6,838 nt of DNA from contig WTJX01000298.1 in the NCBI GenBank assembly GCA_011524675.1, positions 1 to 6,838 on the forward strand, given 5' to 3'. The number at the start of each line of letters is the position of its first letter. The first letter of the stretch is position 1. Under the pieces are notes generated by a model. It was given only the letters and a program-made list of their open reading frames with translations. It was not told where the DNA came from and searched no databases. A program made the position numbers and the translations under genes. Below are positions 1 through 4,980 of the stretch, piece by piece. This DNA is from Cytophagales bacterium (GTDB lineage Bacteria; Bacteroidota; Bacteroidia; Cytophagales; JAAEPT01).

Positions 1-1212
1 ATATTTAGCAATCAGTGTTTTAAATTCTTCTTTCGTTATTTTCTTATATACGAGTGTTGAGGGAGACGAGCTTGAACCTTCTGCAAACAACACATCCTCG
101 CCCACACTTTTGTACGCTAGTATAGTGTATGGTTCATTAGTAGGAATTTTACCAAATGAGAAACCTTGTTTACCTTTATACCATCCTCTCATAATACCAT
201 TGAATTTTGAAAAAACAAGACATACAGAAGCATCTTTGTCTGTATCTACAAATAATGGTTCTGTTTTTTTGACCCGATAAAAACGATCGCAATTAATCCA
301 ATCTAGTTGGGTGGTACGCATCGTGATCGTATTTAAAACTGGATTTTTTTGAATACTAAATAACATAGCTTCAGACTCCTCAAGGGGGCTAATTTGGCTT
401 GGCATATCGAAACCAGTTTGTACCCAGTCAATATTGCGTATGGCATCATGAGGGGAGCTTTCTTGCCCATAGAATAATTCAAAGTCATCTTTGTTCGTTT
501 TATTAGGGACTTCGATAGTGATCGGTTTTTGTAATGTTTTATCTATTGTTTTGCCATTAGTAGTTGCTTCTAGAAAAAACATACCCGCACTTTCCAGTAC
601 GTTTTCGCCAGCCATCGAGTGCAAACCAGCCAAAATAAAATCGGATTTTGTCATATAAGAAGTAATGCTAAACGCTATGGTATCGGTAGAAAGGGCACGA
701 AAGGTATTAGCAGGAATGCTTACTTCTACCCCATTGTCTAGCGTAAAGCTTATTCCTTGCTTATTTATAAAACTGTATTTTTTTTGTTTGCCTACACCTT
801 CATATAGTGCTTGTGATGTAGTAACTATGCTGTCCTTTTCTAATTCATAAAAAATGATGACGCAGCGTTTTTTTTGTTTCCATGAAATAGCACTAGACTT
901 TCCAATAGGTTTAGCATCTCCCAAATAGTCATAGCTGATGTGATCTAATTGATGTCCTTTGTCTAGGAGTAATTGCATTACTGAATTGATACGCTGTTTT
1001 GAAAGACCTAAATTATAGTCATGCCTACCACTGTTATCTGCTCTACCTTCTAAGCGAATCTTAGTGAATGGAATAGCCTTAATTTTATCCAATTCACTAT
1101 TCTCAACACTATAACTATCGTTAGCGAAAAATATAGTATCTGAACCTAGCTCCTGCCCTAGCGTTACACTTGCGTGTAACATGACAGACAGTATAATCAT
1201 CATGTATTTCAT
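1..1212 (-). CDS. Secreted OmpA-domain protein with Bacteroidota-type beta-rich extracellular module (partial, C-terminus off the left edge)
   Basis: The minus strand reads open from ATG at 1212 to base 1: 404 codons, no stop, so the C-terminus is missing. Residues 1-19 form a signal peptide (MKYMMIILSV core), probably cleaved before Gln20. Residues about 25-120 are an OmpA/MotB-type peptidoglycan-binding domain: LEGRADNSG (54-62), then LSKQR (70-74), a GDAKPI segment and W111...RCVIIF. Asp59 and Arg74 have the 15-residue spacing of the pair that holds diaminopimelate in OmpA domains. Residues about 155-235 carry VSIPANTF and LESAGMFFLEA, and WINCDRF (305-311) lies in a third block; I recall these signatures from uncharacterised extracellular Bacteroidota proteins. 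The likely role is a periplasmic or outer-membrane protein anchored to peptidoglycan; its ligand is unknown. The OmpA domain sits N-terminal, whereas it is usually C-terminal. The start is favoured because it directly precedes the signal peptide. Family call fairly sure; function unknown. Confidence 0.88.
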   Translation of the reverse strand, partial: MKYMMIILSVMLHASVTLGQELGSDTIFFANDSYSVENSELDKIKAIPFTKIRLEGRADNSGRHDYNLGLSKQRINSVMQLLLDKGHQLDHISYDYLGDAKPIGKSSAISWKQKKRCVIIFYELEKDSIVTTSQALYEGVGKQKKYSFINKQGISFTLDNGVEVSIPANTFRALSTDTIAFSITSYMTKSDFILAGLHSMAGENVLESAGMFFLEATTNGKTIDKTLQKPITIEVPNKTNKDDFELFYGQESSPHDAIRNIDWVQTGFDMPSQISPLEESEAMLFSIQKNPVLNTITMRTTQLDWINCDRFYRVKKTEPLFVDTDKDASVCLVFSKFNGIMRGWYKGKQGFSFGKIPTNEPYTILAYKSVGEDVLFAEGSSSSPSTLVYKKITKEEFKTLIAKY

Positions 1213-1230
1213 TTTTACCTTTTTTTATTA

Positions 1231-1279
1231 TCATTAAGTTCATCCCACTTTCGTGGAATGGAATCGTGCCACTTAATGA
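1231..1279 (-). repeat. Inverted repeat in the leader of the OmpA-like gene
   Basis: TCATTAAGT (1231-1239) and ACTTAATGA (1271-1279) are perfect 9-bp complements with a 31-base spacer. Inside the spacer CATcCCAC (1241-1248) pairs with GTGGaATG (1253-1260) around a TTTC loop, with one mismatch. On the minus strand the outer stem ends 18 bases before the ATG at 1212, followed by an A-rich stretch containing AAAGG. It lies downstream of the candidate -7 box at 1295-1302, so it would be transcribed as a 5' leader structure. It could equally be a DNA operator. A smaller hairpin, TGAGC-ATAA-GCTCA, lies next to it at 1277-1290. Confidence 0.55.
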
Positions 1280-1294
1280 GCATAAGCTCAGATT

Positions 1295-1302
1295 CAAATA
1301 TA
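1295..1302 (-). promoter_or_regulatory. Candidate Bacteroidota -7 box for the OmpA-like gene
   Basis: On the minus strand this reads TATATTTG, an exact match to the Bacteroidota -7 consensus TAnnTTTG. Transcription would begin near 1290, giving a leader of about 75-80 bases that contains the inverted repeat at 1231-1279. No TTG or TTTG appears at the expected -33 spacing, so the call rests on the -7 box alone, and AT-rich DNA yields such matches by chance. Confidence 0.35.
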
Positions 1303-1408
1303 ATGAAATTTTATTCTAAATAACTATATTTACTTGTGAATTTCACCTTTAAGAGTAATCAATAAAAAAAGAACTATAGTAAAGCAAAAACTAAATTACT
1401 GCTGAATA

Positions 1409-1436
1409 GTACGAAGTAAAAAGTACCAAGTACCAC
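1409..1436 (+). repeat. GTACnnn heptamer array, left arm (4 units)
   Basis: Four head-to-tail 7-base units can be read: GTACGAA, GTAAAAA, GTACCAA and GTACCAC. The second unit has lost its GTAC core. The array is oriented opposite to the one at 1509-1536, with 72 bases between them. I recall short arrays of GTACnnn heptamers in intergenic DNA of several Bacteroidota; their function is not established. Confidence 0.7.
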
Positions 1437-1508
1437 GATAAGGAAAGCATTTATAAAAAGATAGTGTACTGACTTTTAAGTACTCAAACAACTTAAAAGA
1501 AAACATTC

Positions 1509-1536
1509 TTTGTACTTCGTACTTTGTACCTTGTAC
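1509..1536 (-). repeat. GTACnnn heptamer array, right arm (4 units)
   Basis: On the plus strand the units are TTTGTAC, TTCGTAC, TTTGTAC and CTTGTAC, so the minus strand reads GTACAAG, GTACAAA, GTACGAA and GTACAAA. The period is exactly 7 bases with no gaps. Together with the array at 1409-1436 it forms an imperfect inverted pair of 28 bp each, able in principle to fold into a long hairpin. Two more isolated GTAC sites (1465-1468 and within AAGTACT at 1478-1484) lie between the arms. Confidence 0.75.
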
Positions 1537-1656
1537 TTAATGCAGACTTTTGTAAAAACCCGAATATTCGAATTTTAATGTAAACTAGCTTCTTATCTAC
1601 TATAAGTAAGCAAACAAAAATAATTGTAGTTTAAAAAACGAGTGATTTTAGTTCAC

Positions 1657-1686
1657 CTCATTAAAGAGGTTTACACTTTTAATGAG
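1657..1686 (+). promoter_or_regulatory. Dyad CTCATTAAA-N12-TTTAATGAG, possible operator
   Basis: CTCATTAAA (1657-1665) and TTTAATGAG (1678-1686) are perfect 9-bp complements with a 12-base spacer. The right arm ends directly before a TAGTTTTG box at 1687-1694, so the dyad would cover the region where a -33 element and RNA polymerase sit. That placement is typical of a repressor or activator site. It shares the core TCATTAA with the dyad at 1231-1279. Its function is inferred only from symmetry and position. Confidence 0.4.
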
Positions 1687-1694
1687 TAGTTTTG
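1687..1694 (+). promoter_or_regulatory. Candidate Bacteroidota -7 box upstream of the UbiA-like gene
   Basis: TAGTTTTG matches TAnnTTTG exactly. Transcription would start near 1700 and give a leader of about 170 bases containing the whole inverted-repeat element at 1708-1848. No clear TTG or TTTG lies at the usual -33 distance; the dyad at 1657-1686 occupies that region instead, as in an activator-dependent promoter. This is the only exact plus-strand -7 match I noticed in the 170 bases upstream of the gene. Confidence 0.35.
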
Positions 1695-1707
1695 GTATTT
1701 GACTGTA

Positions 1708-1848
1708 AGAAGGCTTTGCATGACTAAGGTTTTATGCTTAGTCAAGGCTTTCAATAGTTTAACACCGCAGTTTACTGATTGTAAATGAGGATTTTAAAAT
1801 ATTGTATAACGCAGAATAAGTGCAAAAGATGGTTTTGCAAAGCCTTCT
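1708..1848. repeat. 141-bp element bounded by a perfect 13-bp inverted repeat
   Basis: AGAAGGCTTTGCA (1708-1720) and TGCAAAGCCTTCT (1836-1848) are exact reverse complements. Directly abutting the left arm is a second perfect dyad, TGACTAAG (1721-1728) and CTTAGTCA (1737-1744), with an 8-base loop. A third copy of the AAGGCTTT core follows at 1744-1751, and a small hairpin TTTAC-TGATT-GTAAA lies at 1771-1785. As RNA this would fold into a closed multibranch structure with the first two helices stacked end to end. As DNA it resembles a miniature inverted-repeat element, but I see no clear target duplication. No ORF lies within it. Either reading is inference. Confidence 0.55.
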
Positions 1849-1871
1849 ATAAGAATTAATTCCTTCTACCC

Positions 1872-2687
1872 TTGATAAAACTCATCAATATATTGAGTAT
1901 AGATGTTGCTCTAGGAGCTTTGGCAATGACACTAGTATGGAGTTATCACTTTGCTGTACCTTTTGACTGGTTACATGGCACAGGCTTGTTTTTGGTTGTT
2001 TGGCTCATCTATACGATAGATCATTTAATGGATGTGCGTAGCGCCATTACGATAGTAGGGCAGCGCTATTGGTTTCACCAGCGGTATCGCAAGACACTTA
2101 TCGTATGCTCTTCCATCGTATGCATCACCCTATTAAGCTTTTTATTTTGGGTCGATTTGACCATTCTTTTTGTAGCAGCCATCACCTTTATCGCCGCAGC
2201 CCTGCATCTTTGGTGCAATAGCTTAGCTAATAAAAAACAGTTTTTTTACCCCAAAGAATGGGTCATCGGCTTGGTATATACTTTAGGTGTATCTGTATCT
2301 TCGGTAGTGTATATGATAGATCACTTTGGTATAGAAGAACTATCTGTCCTATGCCTGATTTTGACTACTGCCTTTCTCAATATCTTCTTGCTTTCTTTTT
2401 TTGATGTGGCAGCAGACATCGCACAAGGTACAAACTCTATTGCCATCAGACTTGGTACAAAAAAACTTGAAAAACGTATCTTTTTCCTTTTTATACTTGG
2501 CTTAAGCCTATGTTTTATCACCCTCTTTTACCTCGCTCCAACGATCGTCTTTGCTTTTTTGTTAATACAAATAAGCTATCTCTTTATTTATTACAAGCGG
2601 TCTTTTTTTGCTAGGCACGAGCGTTATCGTCTTTTTATTGACTTGGCGTATAGCTTTCCTTTTCTCTTATTGTTTATTGACAAATAA
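1872..2687 (+). CDS. UbiA-family membrane prenyltransferase homologue
   Basis: A 271-residue, strongly hydrophobic protein with about eight or nine predicted membrane segments, slightly shorter than typical UbiA enzymes of 280-300. UbiA enzymes join a polyprenyl diphosphate to an aromatic or lipid acceptor in the membrane, using two aspartate-rich loops that bind magnesium-diphosphate. The second loop is well conserved, FFDVAADIAQGTNSIAIRLG, with Asp178 and Asp182. The first reads IYTIDHLMDVR, with Asp50 and Asp54, in place of the usual NDxxDxxxD. The start is TTG: an in-frame stop (TAA 1857-1859) lies 12 bases before it, the first in-frame ATG (1926) would remove the first membrane helix, and the N-terminal ILSIDVALGAL fits the family. 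The methyltransferase overlaps its last 11 bases. The acceptor substrate cannot be read from the sequence. Family call good; enzyme activity less certain. Confidence 0.85.
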   Translation: MIKLINILSIDVALGALAMTLVWSYHFAVPFDWLHGTGLFLVVWLIYTIDHLMDVRSAITIVGQRYWFHQRYRKTLIVCSSIVCITLLSFLFWVDLTILFVAAITFIAAALHLWCNSLANKKQFFYPKEWVIGLVYTLGVSVSSVVYMIDHFGIEELSVLCLILTTAFLNIFLLSFFDVAADIAQGTNSIAIRLGTKKLEKRIFFLFILGLSLCFITLFYLAPTIVFAFLLIQISYLFIYYKRSFFARHERYRLFIDLAYSFPFLLLFIDK

Positions 2688-3312
2688 TTATAATCATATT
2701 GCTTTCATCTATGATGCTTTGGTAAGGCTTGTATTTGGACACCAACTTGTAAAGGCTCAGCGGTGTTTTTTATCAGAACTGCCCCAAAATGCCAACATTC
2801 TTTTTGTGGGTGGCGGTACAGGAAAGATACTGCCCGAATTATTATCTATTGCCCAACCCCACATCGTTGACTATGTAGAGTTGTCTCCTAAGATGATATC
2901 TATCGCCAAGAAAAGATGTCTTCATCAAGAGCGTGTCCAGTTCATTCAAAAAGACTTCAATGATTTTGTACCCAACAAAAAATATGATGTCGTGATTACT
3001 TTTTTCTTTTTAGATTTATTTGAAGAAGAAAAAATCAATCGTTTAATACAAAAAATCAATATGTCCCTTTCCACCGACGGGCTATGGTTGTTTGCCGACT
3101 TTGTAGATAGGGGACATTACCAGTGGTATCAAAAAGTTTTTGTAAAGCTGATGTATGCTTTTTTTCGTCTGTTTACCAATGTAGAGCGTCATAAGTTACC
3201 CCATTTCTTAAACCATTTCGCTAAACATTCTTTGCATACTATAAAAGTAAAGCATTTTTTTCACGGACTCATTTCTTCAAAAATATTAGTAAAAGAAAAA
3301 AGGGGTGCTTAG
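2677..3312 (+). CDS. Class I SAM-dependent methyltransferase
   Basis: About 211 residues with a Rossmann methyltransferase core. Motif I is ILFVGGGTGKILPEL (residues 41-55), the acidic SAM-ribose position is Glu68 in VDYVELSPKM, Asp93 lies in the QKDF motif, and YDVVITFFFLDLF forms strand 4. The N-terminal NHIAFIYDALVRLVFG is typical of small methyltransferases distantly like UbiE. The frame stays open back to a TTG at 2608, but residues encoded there merely shadow the UbiA-like gene. I prefer TTG 2677, which gives MTNNYNHIAFIYD and an 11-bp overlap with the upstream stop, typical of translational coupling. No in-frame ATG precedes motif I. Pairing with a prenyltransferase suggests methylation of a prenylated product, but the substrate is unknown. 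Family call strong; start moderately sure. Confidence 0.85.
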   Translation: MTNNYNHIAFIYDALVRLVFGHQLVKAQRCFLSELPQNANILFVGGGTGKILPELLSIAQPHIVDYVELSPKMISIAKKRCLHQERVQFIQKDFNDFVPNKKYDVVITFFFLDLFEEEKINRLIQKINMSLSTDGLWLFADFVDRGHYQWYQKVFVKLMYAFFRLFTNVERHKLPHFLNHFAKHSLHTIKVKHFFHGLISSKILVKEKRGA

Positions 3313-3342
3313 AAAAAACACAGCATATTGTAGATCAAACAT

Positions 3343-3361
3343 TTACAATAAACAATTGTAA
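3343..3361 (+). terminator. Weak hairpin downstream of the methyltransferase
   Basis: TTACAAT (3343-3349) pairs with ATTGTAA (3355-3361) around an AAACA loop, 30 bases after the methyltransferase stop. The stem is AT-rich and the only T-run (TTTTT, 3372-3376) begins 10 bases later, so it may be a poor terminator or chance. The rest of the 192-bp gap up to the kinase shows only a weak promoter-like pair, TTG 3415-3417 and TATATCTA 3439-3446, spaced 21 bases apart. Confidence 0.25.
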
Positions 3362-3504
3362 TCTTATGTAGTTTTTCAAAAAATGAGTAACTTAAACCTT
3401 TTGAAATAATTTTATTGATCCACAGGTTTCAATCATGCTATATCTACAAGCTTCATAGCTCTCACACTAATTGATCAATAGCTTTAATTATAAGTTTTAA
3501 AAAT

Positions 3505-4434
3505 ATGCAAAATAAAATCATTGTCTTTGGTGGAGCTAATGTTGACTTTATCATAAAGTCTAGTCGTTTCCCCAAAGCAAAAGGCGTGGTAGGTGATGGC
3601 GTTTTCAGTCAAATGTCTGGTGGCACAGGTGTAAACCATACGGTAGCCATCGGCAAGGCAGGCGGAAAACCTATTTTTATTGGAGCGCTTGGCACAGATA
3701 TTTATGCAGATAAGTTACAACTCAAAATGCTGGAGTATGGTGCAAACACAAGACATATTTTTTATAAAGATGATGTTTCTACAGGAGTAGCCATGATTAT
3801 GGTGAACGAAGAGGGAGAAAATATGGTAAGCATCGCGCCCGGAGCTAATGCCTACCTTTCGGTAGAGGATATTCAAAGCATTGAAGACAACATATTTGAG
3901 GATGTCGCTTATGCTGTTTTGCAATTAGAAATCCCAAAAAAAACGGCAGAATACGTCATTGAGCTTTGTGCAAAGCGTCAAATCCCCCTCTTACTAAACT
4001 TTTCTCCTGTCATAGACTTAGCCCCTTCACTCTTTAGTAAAGTTTCTTTAGTATTAATCAATCAGAGAGAGGCGGAACTTATCACAGGAATAAAAGAAAC
4101 AGATGTTTTAGCCAACTTACCTAAGGTGGTCACATTACTCAAAGAAAAAGGCTTTCAGAAAGGTGTCATTAATATAGGAAAAAATGGTTCTTACCTTTTT
4201 GACCAAAATATGGAGAAACACATAGAAGGATTTAAGGTAGAGGTATTGGATACTACCGCAGCAGGAGATGCTTTTTGTGGCAACCTTGTGCATAAACTTG
4301 TAGAAGGCGAAAGCTATGAAGAAAGCGTTCGTTATGCCAATGCAGCAGGCGCTATTTCTGTATCTCGCTTAGGAACTTTAGCTTCCTTGCCTACCAAAGA
4401 TGAGGTAGAAACCTTCTTAAAAGAAAAAAAATAA
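3505..4434 (+). CDS. rbsK: Ribokinase-like PfkB-family sugar kinase
   Basis: 309 residues, the same length as E. coli RbsK and alignable with it from end to end. Ribokinase phosphorylates D-ribose with ATP to ribose 5-phosphate in the cytoplasm. Visible landmarks are FGGANVD with Asp14, the glycine-rich sugar-binding loop SGGTGVN (38-44), STGVAMIMVNEEGEN in the lid region, LQLE with Glu142, the NxxE motif at Asn186/Glu189, and the anion-hole motif DTTAAGDAF with catalytic Asp255. The loop differs from the canonical GGKGAN: the sugar-contacting lysine is Thr41 and the alanine is Val43, so a different pentose or nucleoside substrate is possible. ATG 3505 begins directly at the first beta strand; the leader is A-rich and lacks a Shine-Dalgarno sequence. 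No ribose transport or regulator genes adjoin it. PfkB family is certain; ribose specificity is likely but unproven. Confidence 0.9.
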   Translation: MQNKIIVFGGANVDFIIKSSRFPKAKGVVGDGVFSQMSGGTGVNHTVAIGKAGGKPIFIGALGTDIYADKLQLKMLEYGANTRHIFYKDDVSTGVAMIMVNEEGENMVSIAPGANAYLSVEDIQSIEDNIFEDVAYAVLQLEIPKKTAEYVIELCAKRQIPLLLNFSPVIDLAPSLFSKVSLVLINQREAELITGIKETDVLANLPKVVTLLKEKGFQKGVINIGKNGSYLFDQNMEKHIEGFKVEVLDTTAAGDAFCGNLVHKLVEGESYEESVRYANAAGAISVSRLGTLASLPTKDEVETFLKEKK

Positions 4435-4446
4435 AATATTTTTCAC

Positions 4447-4454
4447 TATCTTTA
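4447..4454 (+). promoter_or_regulatory. Candidate -7 box for the small lipoprotein gene
   Basis: TATCTTTA matches TAnnTTTG at all but the last base and lies 32 bases before the lipoprotein ATG, giving a short leader of roughly 25-30 bases. There is no TTG at the -33 position, which is A-rich coding end of the kinase gene. It would let the lipoprotein be transcribed independently of the kinase 52 bp upstream. Confidence 0.25.
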
Positions 4455-4486
4455 ACAGGTATTAACTCCTTGAAAATTCAATAAAA

Positions 4487-4840
4487 ATGAAAATCTGTTA
4501 CAATCTATTTATCGTTGCTTTCTTAGCTATCGCTAGCTTTTCATGTTCTGAGAAAAAAGTAGAAAAAACTTTTACTTCTAAAGATCAAAAAGTAACACTA
4601 CATGTCTCCGCCATTCAGCGAGCTGCCTTTGACCCTTACCTTACCAATGTGAATGTAAAAGGCTTTGGTAAAGATGAAAATTTATCTTTTGAAGTATATT
4701 CTAATAACTTGACGGATGCTGATATAAACATGAGTTGGACATCTAACAGCACAGGTAAGCTGACCATAAAAGAAGGAGACGGAAACATACGTAAGTTGTC
4801 ACTTTCTATCTCCAAAGATAGAGTTACACTCAAAGAATAG
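4487..4840 (+). CDS. Small secreted lipoprotein of unknown function
   Basis: 117 residues. Residues 1-19 are a signal peptide with a hydrophobic core (NLFIVAFLAIASFS) ending in a lipobox-like SFS|C, so Cys20 would be lipidated after signal peptidase II cleavage and the protein held in a membrane. The lysine-rich SEKKVEKTF follows as a flexible linker. The remaining 85 or so residues alternate polar and hydrophobic positions with many Val, Leu, Ser, Thr and Asn (KVTLHVSAI, NVNVKGFG, LSFEVYSNN, RKLSLSISKD), suggesting a single small beta-sandwich. I do not recognise the family and assign no function. ATG 4487 is favoured because it directly precedes the signal peptide. The kinase ends 52 bp upstream and a terminator begins 72 bp downstream, so this is probably the last gene of its transcript. 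Confidence 0.75.
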   Translation: MKICYNLFIVAFLAIASFSCSEKKVEKTFTSKDQKVTLHVSAIQRAAFDPYLTNVNVKGFGKDENLSFEVYSNNLTDADINMSWTSNSTGKLTIKEGDGNIRKLSLSISKDRVTLKE

Positions 4841-4912
4841 AAAGACTAGCATAGAGATACGGATAGTTCAAATAAAATCAAGTCATGCGATGACACCGAA
4901 AAAAGTTTTACT

Positions 4913-4956
4913 ATAAGTAGGCGGATAAAAATACTTTTGCCTACTTATCTTTTTTT
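4913..4956 (+). terminator. Intrinsic terminator between the lipoprotein and the MFS gene
   Basis: ATAAGTAGGC (4913-4922) and GCCTACTTAT (4939-4948) form a perfect 10-bp stem with a 16-base loop, followed after one C by seven T residues (4950-4956). This is the classic arrangement for a Rho-independent terminator in the plus direction. It lies 72 bases after the lipoprotein stop but only 24 bases before the MFS start codon, so it could also act as an attenuator in a longer MFS leader. A short dyad, GTCAT-GCG-ATGAC, lies at 4882-4894. Confidence 0.75.
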
Positions 4957-4980
4957 GATTTTTAGTACTTAGTTTTGACA

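Larger units (their letters stand above)
1213..1871. other. Long structured intergenic region between divergent genes
   Basis: This 659-bp stretch lies between the divergent starts of the OmpA-like gene and the UbiA-like gene. I find no convincing coding region on either strand and no tRNA-like T-loop. It holds a leader dyad (1231-1279), two inverted heptamer arrays (1409-1436, 1509-1536), a 10-bp palindrome CGAATATTCG (1561-1570), a dyad next to a candidate promoter (1657-1694), a 141-bp inverted-repeat element (1708-1848) and a palindrome GAATTAATTC (1853-1862) just before the UbiA-like start. Such a long, ordered gap is unusual beside the other gaps here, which are 30 to 192 bp. Confidence 0.8.

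Noticed and set aside
665..850. Plus-strand 61-codon ORF
   Set aside because: It lies wholly inside the OmpA-like gene on the opposite strand, whose translation is continuous with clear domain motifs; the ORF has no recognisable features of its own.
1409..1536. CRISPR array
   Set aside because: Repeats are 7 bases, contiguous, without unique spacers, and in inverted orientation; no cas gene is present.
2608..2676. Upstream TTG extension of the methyltransferase
   Set aside because: These 23 codons overlap the end of the UbiA-like gene in another frame, and family members usually begin close to the NHIAFIYD segment. TTG 2677 fits better.
4975..4980. TTG at 4975 as the MFS start
   Set aside because: An ATG two codons later (4981) gives the same protein without the two added residues, and ATG is the more common start; the TTG is also part of a promoter-like TAGTTTTG.
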